Positions 9,101-17,954 of a stretch of 64,000 nucleotides of DNA are shown in pieces. The DNA comes from Prolixibacteraceae bacterium. Lineage in GTDB: Bacteria > Bacteroidota > Bacteroidia > Bacteroidales > Prolixibacteraceae. The stretch lies in NCBI GenBank assembly GCA_028683385.1, contig JAQUIJ010000003.1:1-64000 (forward strand), given 5' to 3'. Position numbers and translations under genes: made by a program. The notes below the pieces were generated by a model. That model had not been told where the DNA came from. It saw nothing but the letters and a program-made list of their open reading frames with translations, and did no database searches. How positions within the stretch are numbered: position 1 is the first letter of the stretch; each line of letters starts with the position of its first letter.

Positions 9101-9578
9101 TTTCGATGTAACGGTTGTCGTAGGTGATATACGGATCGTCCATATTCACCCAGTAGCCCATCTGACGGGTTAATTCTTCCCATTCGCGGGTATATTTCAT
9201 AACCTCGGTGCGGCAGGCAGCGTTGTATTCGGCTACACTGATTTTTTTACCAATGTCATCTTTTGTTATTCCAAGCGATTTTTCAACACCCAATTCAACC
9301 GGAAGTCCGTGAGTATCCCAGCCAGCCTTACGGTGAACGCGGAAGCCTTTCATGGTTTTGTAGCGGCAGAACGTATCTTTAATGGCACGAGCCATTACAT
9401 GGTGAATGCCGGGCATTCCGTTTGCAGATGGTGGTCCTTCGTAAAACACAAATGTGGGTTTGCCTTCACGAGTCGTTATACTTTTGTGAAATGTATCATC
9501 ATCTTCCCATCTTTTCAATACATCTTTATTGATTTGAGATAGGTCTAATTGCTTGTAAACCTGAAATTTATTGCTCAT
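6141..9578 (-). CDS. ileS: Isoleucine--tRNA ligase
   Basis: A 1145-residue class Ia synthetase charging tRNA-Ile in the cytoplasm. The HIGH motif appears as PGIHH (56-60) after FYEGPPSANG, and the KMSKS loop as KMSKR near residue 690. The editing CP1 domain lies between (WTTTPWTLPSN), followed by the anticodon-binding domain. Length and order match the long Bacteroidetes/eukaryote-like IleS form, without the C-terminal zinc cysteines of E. coli IleS. The ATG at 9578 is preceded by a TATATTTG box. Many long shadow frames lie inside the gene. Confidence 0.97.
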   Translation of the reverse strand: MSNKFQVYKQLDLSQINKDVLKRWEDDDTFHKSITTREGKPTFVFYEGPPSANGMPGIHHVMARAIKDTFCRYKTMKGFRVHRKAGWDTHGLPVELGVEKSLGITKDDIGKKISVAEYNAACRTEVMKYTREWEELTRQMGYWVNMDDPYITYDNRYIETVWWLLKQLFEKNLLYKGYTIQPFSPAAGTGLSSHELNQPGCYRDVKDTTAVAQFKAIRNEKSEFLFENVETDLYFLAWTTTPWTLPSNTALCVGPKISYLKVRTFNPYTGEPVTLILAKNLLAAHFDPKNAELALEDYSAGDKKIPYQVLGEYTGTQLEGVNYEQLINWVKPKGDAFRVITGDFVTTEDGTGIVHIAPTFGADDDRVAKQSGIAPLIVDDLEGKRQPLVDRNGRFFLIENMDPAFVSEYVNQLEYTEFAGRYVKNEYDDTLTEDDATVDIDICVMLKKENKAFKVEKHVHSYPHCWRTDKPILYYPLDSWFIRTTAVKDKMIALNNTINWKPASTGTGRFGNWLENLVDWNLSRSRFWGTPLPIWRTEDGTETKCIGSTEELINEMNAAVAAGVLDKNIFEGFEIGNNQKENYEKIDLHRPFVDDIFLVSATGKKMFRETDLIDVWFDSGAMPYAQRHFPFENKEKFNEVYPADFIAEGVDQTRGWFFTLHAISTMINESVAFKNIISNGLVLDKNGNKMSKRLGNAVEPFAAIDENGSDPLRWYMLTNSQPWDNLKFDINGVDEVKRKFFGTLYNTYNFFAMYANIDGFTYAEAEIPVSERPEIDRWIISLLNTLVKEVGESYETYEPTRAGRAISEFVSENLSNWFVRLSRKRYWGGTYDKDKISAYQTLYTCLSTIAKLTAPIAPFYADLLYTDLNKITGKEVDQSVHLADFPVCDESMINSDLELKMALAQKASSMILGLRRKEKLKVRQPLAKIMVPVLTKEFQEQFDAVKNIILSEVNVKEVEFLTDAAGIISKKIKANFKTLGPKYGKLMKQISGEIAGFNQQDISNLEKTGNYDLNISGETISLSLEDVEIQTEDVPGWLVASEGGLTIALDINLTEELKQEGIAREFINKIQNIRKESDFEVTDRIILQIQKHDFYNLAVANFAEYISNQTLASELVMVDQLEEENSVLVEIDTDVEARIQVVRNS

Positions 9579-9613
9579 CGGAACGTAAATTATAGCCTTA
9601 TTTTTTGAAAGGA

Positions 9614-9621
9614 CAAATATA
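9614..9621 (-). promoter_or_regulatory. Putative -7 box of the ileS promoter
   Basis: TATATTTG on the minus strand, 36 bp before the ileS ATG, fits the Bacteroidetes consensus TAnnTTTG. No clear -33 TTTG is present at the usual distance, so the call rests on one box. Confidence 0.4.
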
Positions 9622-9742
9622 GAAAAATTTACTATTGGTCATTCATCTGCTTTGCCGTGAAACGGAATCTGATGAATTGCAATAAATAATTAATATTCAG
9701 CGTAGATTTAACCCTGAAGCCTGATGGGAATCCGTAGAAAAG

Positions 9743-9788
9743 AAAAACCAGATAAATAGGCCGAGTAGGAGTATTTATCTGGTTTAAC
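9743..9788 (-). terminator. Terminator after the response regulator
   Basis: A 14-bp stem AAACCAGATAAATA / TATTTATCTGGTTT with a 13-nt loop, followed on the minus strand by TTTTCTTTT. It ends the two-component transcript and separates it from ileS. Confidence 0.8.
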
Positions 9789-9824
9789 AGATTCTTGCTA
9801 GCAAAAGAACAAGATTATTTGGTA

Positions 9825-10529
9825 CTAGTCGACAAATTTATAGCCGATTCCCTTTAGTGTTTTAATTTGATCGTTGCCAATTTTTTCGCGAAGCTTCCTG
9901 ATGTGAACGTCAATGGTTCGGTCGCCAACAACAACATTGTCGCCCCAAACTGAATAATAAATTTCTTCGCGGGTAAATACTTTTCCTGGTTTTGATACCA
10001 GAAGCGATAACAATTCAAACTCTTTTCGTGGGAGGATCATTTCTTCACCATCTTTCAGAATGAGGTAACGTTCCTTATCAATAACTAAATTTCCAATTGT
10101 AACCGTATGACCACTTTCGATGATTGTAACCGGTGCCGTTCCAACCGAAGAAGTGCGTTTGAGCAGCGCTTTTACCCGGCTGACAAGAACTTTAGGGCGA
10201 ATTGGCTTGGTAATGTAATCATCAGCACCAGCCTCGAATCCGGCGATTTGCGAATAATCCTCACCACGGGCAGTAAGGAATGCTATAATTGTGTGCTGCA
10301 AAATTGGAATTCTTCTAATTTCTTCGCAGGCGGCAATACCATCCATTTCAGGCATCATGACATCCAGAATAATGAGATCAGGAAGAACCTTCTCTGCGAC
10401 TTTTATTGCTTCTGCACCATTTTGGGCGGTATAGACTTTATATCCTTCTTTCTCCAAATTGTAGCTGATAAATTCCAGAATATCAACTTCGTCATCGACC
10501 AGCAGAATTTTTGATTGACTATCGCTCAT
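9825..10529 (-). CDS. OmpR/PhoB-family response regulator
   Basis: 234 residues: receiver domain (5-120) with acidic pocket DDE (12-14), phospho-acceptor D56 in LIILDVMMPEMDG and the conserved Lys in YITKPI, then a winged-helix DNA-binding domain (about 140-234) ending with VGDRTIDVHIRKLREKIG and TLKGIGYKFVD. It is expected to bind DNA when phosphorylated by the kinase encoded just upstream. The partner gene lies 144 bp upstream on the same strand. Target genes cannot be read from the sequence; the pair resembles PhoP/PhoR-type systems but a second, better candidate for PhoBR exists at 39.7-42.2 kb. Confidence 0.92.
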   Translation of the reverse strand: MSDSQSKILLVDDEVDILEFISYNLEKEGYKVYTAQNGAEAIKVAEKVLPDLIILDVMMPEMDGIAACEEIRRIPILQHTIIAFLTARGEDYSQIAGFEAGADDYITKPIRPKVLVSRVKALLKRTSSVGTAPVTIIESGHTVTIGNLVIDKERYLILKDGEEMILPRKEFELLSLLVSKPGKVFTREEIYYSVWGDNVVVGDRTIDVHIRKLREKIGNDQIKTLKGIGYKFVD

Positions 10530-10673
10530 AATAATATTGATTTTAAATATAAAAGTAAAAATTACTTTTGGATCAGTTGATAGGTTTACTCAATTTTGTT
10601 TGAAAATTAGCAAATTCATTTGATTTTCCACTTTTTACTTTCGCCTTTTTATCTTTGCCTTGATCTCCGGGTT

Positions 10674-11714
10674 TTACTTCGCTTTTTCAAGGGTAAATGT
10701 AAAGGTGGTTCCTTTGTCAATTACACTTTTTACATTGATGGTTTGATCGTGAGCTTCAATGATATGTTTTACAATCGATAAGCCAAGCCCGGTTCCGCCC
10801 TGCTCGCGCGAGCGTGATTTATCGACTCTGTAGAAACGCTCAAAAATGCGGTACAAGTCCGCTTTATCCATTCCAATACCATTGTCGCTGACCTCGATTA
10901 GGATGGTTTCGTGCAGGTCATAAAATCCAACTTTGACGTGTCCTTTCTTTTTCCCGTATTTAATACCGTTGCCAATCAGGTTATTCATTACTTCCATAAT
11001 CCGCTTTTTGTCGGCCCAGACCATGATCGGTTTGTCTGTTTTGGTTGCGAATTGCAGTGAAATATTTCGTTCGTTGGCAAGCATTTGTGCCAGTTCGAAT
11101 ACGTCTTCGGTTAGTTTAACAAGGTCTAATTCAACACAATTTAATGTTAATTCTCCCGATTCGAGCTTGGTTATCGACTCCAAATCTTCTACAATCGAGA
11201 TCATTCGGTCGATACTTTTTTCCGTCCGCTGAAGGTATAATTTATTAATTTTTGGATCGTCAATTCCGCCTTCGAGCAAAGTCAGCACGTAGCCCTGAAT
11301 GTTGAAGATGGGGGTTTTAAGTTCGTGCGAAACATTTCCTACAAACTCTTTTCGGTATTTTTCCAGATCTTTTAACCGGGTAATCTCCTGAGTCTGATTT
11401 TTGGCCCATTCTTCAACTTCTTTCTGTACATCCGAAATGTTTGTCGTGCTTATTGATTCGAGCAATTTCCCTTTTTTCCCGCTGATCGGAACTTCGCGAA
11501 TGGTTTTATAAATGGGTTTAATTTTGTCGTTGATGTATGTGTTCAGGATAAAAAGTACCAAAAAATACGAAACAGCGCAGAATAAAACGACGAAAATAAG
11601 AGAATAGGTCAGTCCAAAATCCTTTTTCGATTCAAGTAAAAAGAATCCAAAGTTGGAAAGTAGTAATAATACAGTGATGTATAAGGATAGTCGCTTGGCA
11701 GAGTATGTCTTCAT
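10674..11714 (-). CDS. Two-component sensor histidine kinase
   Basis: About 346 residues from the chosen ATG at 11714. Two hydrophobic helices at the N-terminus (roughly 9-28 and 36-58) with only a very short loop between them, so there is almost no periplasmic sensor. Then a linker, HisKA with the phospho-acceptor in FVGNVSHELKTP, and HATPase_c with N box (NNLIGNGIKYG), G1 (DNGIGM), F box (FERFYRVD) and G2 (GGTGLGLSIVK). A longer reading from 11783 exists, but a TAATTTTG promoter box at 11741-11748 lies inside it and favours the later start. It probably phosphorylates the adjacent regulator. Confidence 0.9.
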   Translation of the reverse strand: MKTYSAKRLSLYITVLLLLSNFGFFLLESKKDFGLTYSLIFVVLFCAVSYFLVLFILNTYINDKIKPIYKTIREVPISGKKGKLLESISTTNISDVQKEVEEWAKNQTQEITRLKDLEKYRKEFVGNVSHELKTPIFNIQGYVLTLLEGGIDDPKINKLYLQRTEKSIDRMISIVEDLESITKLESGELTLNCVELDLVKLTEDVFELAQMLANERNISLQFATKTDKPIMVWADKKRIMEVMNNLIGNGIKYGKKKGHVKVGFYDLHETILIEVSDNGIGMDKADLYRIFERFYRVDKSRSREQGGTGLGLSIVKHIIEAHDQTINVKSVIDKGTTFTFTLEKAK

Positions 11715-11740
11715 TTTCAAGTTTGTTTCTTGTGACGCTG

Positions 11741-11748
11741 CAAAATTA
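11741..11748 (-). promoter_or_regulatory. Putative -7 box of the histidine kinase promoter
   Basis: TAATTTTG on the minus strand, 26 bp before the ATG at 11714; matches TAnnTTTG. It decides the start, since the upstream ATG at 11783 would lie outside such a transcript. Confidence 0.45.
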
Positions 11749-11840
11749 ATTGATTTTGTGGAGCTTTTCATTTTTTGCTCCATCGGAAACCTATGTTTAA
11801 CTTTTAGGGTGCAAATGCAATGTGGAAATTTAAGAGAACA

Positions 11841-11873
11841 AAAAAATCCGAACCTTTCCAGATCCGGATTTTA
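11841..11873 (-). terminator. Terminator after metK
   Basis: Stem AAAATCCGG/TCGGATTTT (with a one-base offset) around a short loop and followed on the minus strand by TTTTTTT. It lies between metK and the histidine kinase gene, both on the minus strand. Confidence 0.7.
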
Positions 11874-11891
11874 GATGTCGGTTTTTGAGGA

Positions 11892-13145
11892 TTAAATGCA
11901 GAAAACGCTTTTAATCTGGTCAACATGGTCGAGTTTTTCCCAGGTAAACAACTCAACTTCCAGTTCAATCCTGCCATTGTAAGGCGATTCAAAAACTTTG
12001 GTCACCGTTTGTGGCTGGCGTCCCATGTGTCCATAGGCAGCAGTTTCGCGGTAAATTGGGTTGCGTAATTTGAGCCGTTGTTCGATGGCTGCCGGACGGA
12101 GGTCAAAAATCGCCTGAATTTTTTCTGATATGTCTGAATCAGAAAGACCTGCGATTGCGGTGCCTCTGGTTTCAACGTAAACGCCTACAGGCTTGGCAAC
12201 GCCGATGGCGTAAGAAAGCTGAACCAGCATTTCGCGGGCAACTCCGGCTGCAACCATATTTTTAGCAATGTGACGTGCAGCATAAGCAGCCGAACGGTCA
12301 ACTTTCGATGGATCTTTTCCGGAGAAAGCGCCACCACCATGTGCACCGCGACCACCGTAAGTATCCACGATAATTTTGCGTCCGGTAAGGCCGGTATCGC
12401 CGTGAGGTCCGCCAATCACGAATTTCCCGGTTGGGTTAACGTGATAGATAATTTCATCGGCAAATAAATCCTGAAGTCTTTTTGGTAATTGCGCTTTTAC
12501 CCGCGGAATCAGTATTTCAATGACATCTTTTTTGATTTTCGCCAACATGGGTTCGTCAGCATCAAAATCGTCGTGCTGGGTCGAAACAACAATGGTATGA
12601 ACTCGTTTGGGTGAATGATCGTCGTTGTACTCAATGGTAACCTGTGATTTTGAATCCGGACGAAGATAAGTCATCACCTTTTGCTCGCGGCGAATGACGG
12701 CCAGTTCAAGCAATATCCGGTGCGACAAATCGAGTGGGAGTGGCATGTAATTGTCGGTTTCGGAGTTGGCATAGCCAAACATCATTCCCTGATCGCCTGC
12801 ACCCTGATCCATTTTATCGGCTTTGTCAACGCCGCGGTTAATGTCGGGGCTTTGTTCGTGAATGGCACTGAAAACGCCGCACGAATCGCCATCAAAGCGA
12901 TATTCAGCTTTGGTGTAGCCAATTTGGTTAATAACACGGCGCGCAGTTTCCTGAACGTCAACATACGTTTTTGATTTTACCTCTCCGGCAAGAACTACCT
13001 GCCCTGTGGTAACCAGGGTTTCGATGGCAACTTTCGAGTTGGCATCGAATGCGAGAAATTCGTCCAAAAGTGCATCCGAAATCTGATCGGAAACTTTATC
13101 AGGATGACCTTCTGAAACTGATTCGCTGGTGAAAAAATAACTCAT
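11892..13145 (-). CDS. metK: S-adenosylmethionine synthase
   Basis: 417 residues from the ATG at 13145 (protein starts [20 protein letters not shown]). An open frame extends 24 codons further upstream but that part is not conserved in the family. Makes SAM from methionine and ATP, releasing PPi and Pi. Signatures are [30 protein letters not shown] and [19 protein letters not shown]. Slightly longer than the ~384 residues of E. coli, because of an insert with the [12 protein letters not shown] segment. The long leader (about 170 bp) contains TAAATTTG and TACATTTG boxes, and a palindromic repeat element sits further upstream. No known SAM riboswitch is apparent. Confidence 0.96.
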   Translation of the reverse strand: MSYFFTSESVSEGHPDKVSDQISDALLDEFLAFDANSKVAIETLVTTGQVVLAGEVKSKTYVDVQETARRVINQIGYTKAEYRFDGDSCGVFSAIHEQSPDINRGVDKADKMDQGAGDQGMMFGYANSETDNYMPLPLDLSHRILLELAVIRREQKVMTYLRPDSKSQVTIEYNDDHSPKRVHTIVVSTQHDDFDADEPMLAKIKKDVIEILIPRVKAQLPKRLQDLFADEIIYHVNPTGKFVIGGPHGDTGLTGRKIIVDTYGGRGAHGGGAFSGKDPSKVDRSAAYAARHIAKNMVAAGVAREMLVQLSYAIGVAKPVGVYVETRGTAIAGLSDSDISEKIQAIFDLRPAAIEQRLKLRNPIYRETAAYGHMGRQPQTVTKVFESPYNGRIELEVELFTWEKLDHVDQIKSVFCI

Positions 13146-13301
13146 AATCTGTTTAATTTTAATACCTGATACAACAGCACACTCGCTGATTGTGTTCAGG
13201 TAAAATGATTTATACAAATAAAAGTTGTGGGTAAATGATAGAAAAGCAAGATAAAAAAAGCATTACGTTTTAGCATTTTTTTTCGTGGTTGCAATCAGAA
13301 C

Positions 13302-13335
13302 AAATTTATCCACATAACTGGTGCAAATGTATAAA
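13302..13335 (-). promoter_or_regulatory. Possible metK promoter region
   Basis: On the minus strand this stretch holds TACATTTG (near 13321-13330) and, about 15 bp on, TAAATTTG (near 13302-13310). Each fits TAnnTTTG; which is used is unclear. The transcript would have a leader of about 150 nt. Confidence 0.35.
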
Positions 13336-13371
13336 CTTTTTTCAGACAAAGAAGTCTTTATCTGAAAAATG

Positions 13372-13590
13372 GTATATTTTCTATCACCAGTGTCCGGTTA
13401 AAAGTTGAAGATTCATCGCTTCGCTCTGAATGACAGTTTGTTGTGTTTCTATCAGTTTTGGAGGGGCTGGTTGGCGGCTCTGCCGCCAACCAGCCCCTCC
13501 AAAAAAATGAAAATGATTGTCATTCAGAGCATAACGAAGTGGAGCGAAGAATCTAAATAACCTTACCTGACAACAGTATATTTTCTATCA
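13372..13590. repeat. Palindromic intergenic element flanked by 15-bp direct repeats
   Basis: Core 13409-13554: imperfect inverted ends (AGATTC..CGCT..CTCTGAATGACA at 13409-13435 and its complement at 13519-13554) surround a perfect 19-bp stem (13460-13478 with 13482-13500, three-base loop). The motif with GTCATTCAGAGC and GCGAAGAATCT is a sort I recall as dispersed in many Bacteroidetes genomes. The 15-mer GTATATTTTCTATCA occurs at both 13372-13386 and 13576-13590, like a target duplication. It fills the gap between metK and serB and has no gene. Confidence 0.65.
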
Positions 13591-13634
13591 AACGATTTCC
13601 CATTTCTTAATCGTTGACAATTGCTCGATAACTA

Positions 13635-14858
13635 TCAGCTATCAATGTGTATATCCCGAAATCCCAAGAAATATAACACGCCATCCAGACCAATGGTCGA
13701 AATCGATTGTTGAGCGTTAGCCTTTACTTTTGGCTTGGCATGAAAAGCAATTCCGAGTCCTGCCAAATTGAGCATGGGCAAGTCATTGGCTCCATCGCCA
13801 ACGGCAATAACTTGTTCTAAATCAATTTTCTCAACTTGAGCAATCAATTTTAACAATTCGGCTTTTCGTTTCCCATCTACAATATCGCCCAAATGTCTAC
13901 CGGTAAGCTTTCCGTCAACAATTTCCAGTTCATTAGCATAAAGGTAATCAACTTCGAAAAGTTTTTTCAGGTGATTGCCAAAATAGCTGAATCCTCCTGA
14001 AAGAATGGCTATTTTGAATCCGCATTTTTTCAATATGGACATTAGCCTCACAGCGCCATCCATGATAGGCAGATTTTCGGCAATTTCACGCATGACACTT
14101 TCGTCCAAACCTTCGAGTAATGCTACCCGTTGTTCAAAACTTTCCGAAAAATCAATTTCACCCCGCATGGCCTTTTCAGTAATGGCTCGTACTTGTTCGC
14201 CCACTCCGGCTCGGTCGGCCAGCTCATCGATCACCTCGGTTTTGATAAGGGTCGAATCCATATCAAAGCAAATTAACCGGCGATTGCGGCGAAACATATC
14301 GTCTTTCTGAAACGAAATGTCAATGCCTAGCTCTGCGGAATAGGCCAGAAACTGAGCCGAAAGTAGATTCTTGTCGAGCAATTCGCCCCTCACCGATAGC
14401 TCGATGCACGACCGAACGGCATTTTCATCATCGGTTTTCAAACTAGGCCTACCTGTTAAGCGTTTGATGGAATCAATATTTAAGTTTTGATCTGAAACGG
14501 CTTTTGTTACCCTCGACAATTGCTTGGCTGTTATTACTTTACCAAGTATGGTAACAATATATCTGCTTTTTCCCTGTCGGCCCACCCAGTTTGTATAACG
14601 TTCAGGAGTTACCGCAGTAAAACGTACATTTACATTTAGTTCCGAACATTTGAAAAGCACTTCTTTCAGGATATGTCCCGATTCGGCGTTATCCGACATT
14701 TTGAAAAGGATTCCCAACGATAATGTATGATGAATATCGGCTTGTCCAATGTCCAGAATAGTGGCATCGTATTTTCCTAGAATTTCAGTGATCGATGAGG
14801 TTACTCCGGGTTTATCTTCGCCCGATATGCTGATTAAAATTATTTCGCTATTTGGCAT
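13635..14858 (-). CDS. serB: Phosphoserine phosphatase with N-terminal ACT domains
   Basis: 407 residues. Last step of serine synthesis: hydrolyses O-phosphoserine. Residues 5-180 form two ACT-like regulatory modules (ISISGEDKPGVTSSITEIL at the start; IVTILGKVITAKQLSRV later) that may bind serine. The HAD catalytic domain follows: motif I CFDMDSTLI with nucleophile D199 and D201, motif II AILSGGF, and motif III VGDGANDLPML. Same domain order as mycobacterial and other long SerB proteins. It is followed on the same strand by the palindromic element and metK; upstream is gldA. Confidence 0.95.
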   Translation of the reverse strand: MPNSEIILISISGEDKPGVTSSITEILGKYDATILDIGQADIHHTLSLGILFKMSDNAESGHILKEVLFKCSELNVNVRFTAVTPERYTNWVGRQGKSRYIVTILGKVITAKQLSRVTKAVSDQNLNIDSIKRLTGRPSLKTDDENAVRSCIELSVRGELLDKNLLSAQFLAYSAELGIDISFQKDDMFRRNRRLICFDMDSTLIKTEVIDELADRAGVGEQVRAITEKAMRGEIDFSESFEQRVALLEGLDESVMREIAENLPIMDGAVRLMSILKKCGFKIAILSGGFSYFGNHLKKLFEVDYLYANELEIVDGKLTGRHLGDIVDGKRKAELLKLIAQVEKIDLEQVIAVGDGANDLPMLNLAGLGIAFHAKPKVKANAQQSISTIGLDGVLYFLGFRDIHIDS

Positions 14859-14914
14859 TGGTAAAATTTGGTTTTGTTTTAATATTCTTTGGCTTTTGCG
14901 AACAGTTGGAACAA

Positions 14915-15823
14915 TTACTTTGTCAAGTCCTGAAATACATTTTCGAGACTTTGCTGTTGCTCTTTCAATGAAAGCAGGACAAGCTGATTATTAACCGAAA
15001 AGTGAAAAAGGACTGGTCGTAAATCGACACTTCCGTCCGATTCGGCGATGAACGTTGTTGAATTAATTGCTTCAATTTTCCGAAGTCCCTGAATTTTCCG
15101 AATAGCTTCCAGATTGGGTGATTGATCGAATTCAACGAATACTGTTTGTTTTTGTGCAAATTGCCCGCCTTTGAGTTGATCGATAGAACCGTCAGCCACA
15201 AGACTTCCTTTGTTGATAATGATTACCCGACTACAAATGGCTTCAACTTCCTGCATAATGTGGGTTGAAAGCATAACCGTTTTGTTGGCACTTATCGTCC
15301 GGATCAATTGTCGGATTTCTTCGAGCTGATTGGGATCGAGCCCGGTAGTTGGTTCATCCAAAATAAGCACCGCCGGGTCGTGAATCAGTGCCTGCGCCAA
15401 TCCAACACGTTGTCGATATCCTTTCGAGAGCGCTCCAATTTTCTTATGCTGTTCGGTTTTGAGTCCGGTTAATTCAATCATCTTCAAAACCTGTTCTTTT
15501 TTATTCTGAAGCTGATAAAATCCTGCCACCATTTCAAGGTACTCTCTTACATATAAATCAGTATAAAGCGGATTGTTTTCAGGCAAATATCCAATTTGCG
15601 AGCGGATGGTAACGTTTTTTGTTTCAACGATTTCGCCATTTATGGTTACAATTCCTCCGTCAGAAGAAAGATAGCCGGTAATAATCTTCATTAGCGTCGA
15701 TTTTCCAGCGCCGTTTGGTCCCAGAAATCCCACCAACTCACCGGTCCCGATTTCAAACGAAACCTGATCGAGTGCTTTCTGACTTCCATAAAACTTACTT
15801 ACCTGCTCTATTTTGATGGTCAT
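14915..15823 (-). CDS. gldA: ABC transporter ATP-binding subunit, GldA type
   Basis: 302 residues from the ATG at 15823 (an extra eight codons with a TTG start are unlikely). Walker A GPNGAGKST, Q-loop region QIGYLPENNPLY, signature LSKGYRQRVGLAQAL, Walker B VLILDEPTTGLDP and H-loop STHIMQEVEA. The sequence around YVREYLE and HKKIGALSKGYRQRVGLA agrees closely with GldA of gliding Bacteroidetes, which works with GldF and GldG. Those partners are not in this window, so actual gliding cannot be concluded; GldA-like ATPases also occur in non-gliding species. It lies just upstream of serB on the same strand (57-bp gap). Confidence 0.88.
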   Translation of the reverse strand: MTIKIEQVSKFYGSQKALDQVSFEIGTGELVGFLGPNGAGKSTLMKIITGYLSSDGGIVTINGEIVETKNVTIRSQIGYLPENNPLYTDLYVREYLEMVAGFYQLQNKKEQVLKMIELTGLKTEQHKKIGALSKGYRQRVGLAQALIHDPAVLILDEPTTGLDPNQLEEIRQLIRTISANKTVMLSTHIMQEVEAICSRVIIINKGSLVADGSIDQLKGGQFAQKQTVFVEFDQSPNLEAIRKIQGLRKIEAINSTTFIAESDGSVDLRPVLFHFSVNNQLVLLSLKEQQQSLENVFQDLTK

Positions 15824-15978
15824 TTTATTCAGATTTGATCCTGTCAAAAGTAAAGATTTCTATTGATTCCGAAATCTGCTTTTCGAAATGGGACTGCTAT
15901 GGATTATTTTTATTAGTTTCGTCACCTGACTCTGTATAAATATGGATCATTTACTTTTCATTTTTATTAACTTTAAAT

Positions 15979-15986
15979 TAACTTTG
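15979..15986 (+). promoter_or_regulatory. Putative -7 box of the ispG promoter
   Basis: TAACTTTG, 20 bp before the ispG ATG, fits TAnnTTTG with a T-rich stretch upstream where the -33 element would be. Confidence 0.45.
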
Positions 15987-16006
15987 TCGCCCCCAATACA
16001 TGGCAA

Positions 16007-17866
16007 ATGAAGGATCAGAACTTTAACTACATAGAGGATTTGACGAAGTATCAGCGACAGAAAACATCGTTGGTGCGGATAGGAGGAGTATTGCTTGGAG
16101 ATCAAAATCCGATCCGGATTCAATCCATGACAGATACCGATACGAGTGACACCGAAGCCACGGTTGAACAAATCATTCGCATCATTAAAGCAGGAGCCGA
16201 CATGGTAAGGGTAACTGTCAGGGGCGTTGCCGATGCCGAAAATCTTAAAAACATCAAGAGTGAACTGGTAGCCAGAGGATTTGAAAATCCGCTGATTGCA
16301 GATATTCATTTTAATCCGCATTTAGCCGAAATAGCTGCAAAATATGTGTTCAAAGTCCGGATTAATCCAGGAAATTTCTACGATAAACGAGCTAAATTTG
16401 AGCACCATCTTTATACAAATGACGAATATAAATCTGAGCTTCAGAAGATAGAGGAGCAATTCGTACCTTTTCTTCAAATGCTGAAAGAAACCAATACGGC
16501 ACTCCGGATTGGGGCGAATCAGGGATCATTGTCTGACCGCATTATGAGTCGTTATGGAGATACTCCGGCCGGAATTGTTGAATCGGTCATGGAATTTCTG
16601 CGCATTTGCCAGAATCAGGATTTCGCCAATGTGGTTATTTCGATCAAATCGAGCAATACCCGCTCAATGGTTTACACTGTCCGTTTGCTCAACTACAAAA
16701 TGCGTCTCGAAGAAATGAGCTATCCGCTTCACCTTGGAGTTACCGAGGCCGGAGAAGGCGAGGATGGGCGAATCAAATCAGCAGTTGGCATTGGTGCATT
16801 ACTGGCCGACGGAATTGGCGACACCATTCGCGTTTCGTTAACCGAAGCTCCTGAAAATGAGATTTCGGTGGCGCGAAAACTGATCAACCACATTGAAACA
16901 TACAAAAATCATAAACCGATAAAAGCTCCGCTTTTCGCGCAGATTAATCCATTTGAATACGAACGGCGTTCTGTTCGTCCGGTTTTGAAGATGGGCGACA
17001 AAAATTTGCCGGTTGTTATGGCCGATTTACGTGGCCGTACACTTTCTGAAATTCTGCCATTACGCGGGAAACAAATTCCGGAGTACTTTTTCAATAATCA
17101 TGAAGTACTTGATTTGGAAGGCAATTCATATCCAGTTCTCACGCTTGAAGAATATTTGTTTGGAGGATCGCATTGGGGTCAAACCAAATTCATCCGGACC
17201 AACAAAGAGGAATTTGATCATTTCATGAATGAAAATCCGGAGATCATCACCAAACTGAAGCAAACCCGGAAGACCATATTGATATTGGAAAGTTTAAGCC
17301 GGAATCCATTTGCGGACCTTCGTGCTTTCTTCATGACTTTGGAATCGCACATCTGGAAAGTTCCGGTGGTGATTTTCAGAAAATACAACGAACGTTACCT
17401 AGAAAACCTTCAGATTAAAGCAGCCGCAGATCTGGGCGGTTTACTCATTGATGGTTATGGCGATGGAATTTGCATTACCAACGAATCGGAGCAAATCACG
17501 TTTACCGATCTGAAAGACCTGAGTTTTTCAATCCTTCAGGCCAGTCGGATGCGATTGACCAAAACCGAATTTATTTCATGTCCGGGTTGTGGCCGAACGT
17601 TGTTCGATTTGCACGAAACTACCATCAAAATCAAGACTCATTTTAATCATCTCGATCATCTAAAAATTGGGGTAATGGGTTGCGTGGTCAATGGTCCGGG
17701 CGAAATGGGCGATGTTGATTATGGATTTGTTGGCGCTGGCCCGGGAAATGTGAACCTGTATAAAGGGCAGGTACTTATAAAAAGACACATTCCTTTCGAG
17801 CAAGCGGTGGAAGAACTTGAAGCTCTTATTCGCGAAAATGGTGATTGGAAAGACCGCGAAGCTTAA
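16007..17866 (+). CDS. ispG: 4-hydroxy-3-methylbut-2-enyl diphosphate synthase
   Basis: 619 residues; the long form with a large domain inserted between the TIM barrel and the iron-sulfur domain, as in Bacteroidetes, Chlamydiae and plants. Converts methylerythritol cyclodiphosphate to HMBPP in the non-mevalonate isoprenoid route. The N-terminal barrel begins after RIGGVLLGDQNPIRIQSMT; the C-terminal domain carries the 4Fe-4S ligands in SCPGCGRT and GVMGCVVNGPGE. ATG at 16007; an overlapping ATG seven bases earlier is out of frame. The gene is alone on the plus strand, divergent from gldA. Confidence 0.96.
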   Translation: MKDQNFNYIEDLTKYQRQKTSLVRIGGVLLGDQNPIRIQSMTDTDTSDTEATVEQIIRIIKAGADMVRVTVRGVADAENLKNIKSELVARGFENPLIADIHFNPHLAEIAAKYVFKVRINPGNFYDKRAKFEHHLYTNDEYKSELQKIEEQFVPFLQMLKETNTALRIGANQGSLSDRIMSRYGDTPAGIVESVMEFLRICQNQDFANVVISIKSSNTRSMVYTVRLLNYKMRLEEMSYPLHLGVTEAGEGEDGRIKSAVGIGALLADGIGDTIRVSLTEAPENEISVARKLINHIETYKNHKPIKAPLFAQINPFEYERRSVRPVLKMGDKNLPVVMADLRGRTLSEILPLRGKQIPEYFFNNHEVLDLEGNSYPVLTLEEYLFGGSHWGQTKFIRTNKEEFDHFMNENPEIITKLKQTRKTILILESLSRNPFADLRAFFMTLESHIWKVPVVIFRKYNERYLENLQIKAAADLGGLLIDGYGDGICITNESEQITFTDLKDLSFSILQASRMRLTKTEFISCPGCGRTLFDLHETTIKIKTHFNHLDHLKIGVMGCVVNGPGEMGDVDYGFVGAGPGNVNLYKGQVLIKRHIPFEQAVEELEALIRENGDWKDREA

Positions 17867-17954
17867 AAAAAGCTGCCAGTCGCAGTTAGCAGTTACCGAG
17901 CTTGCTTTTCTGAAAACGGAACACTCTTCACCAACAGCACATAGGTTTCTATGC

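Noticed and set aside
13146-13371. A SAM riboswitch before metK
   Set aside because: The leader has none of the conserved core of SAM-I, SAM-II or other SAM classes that I know.
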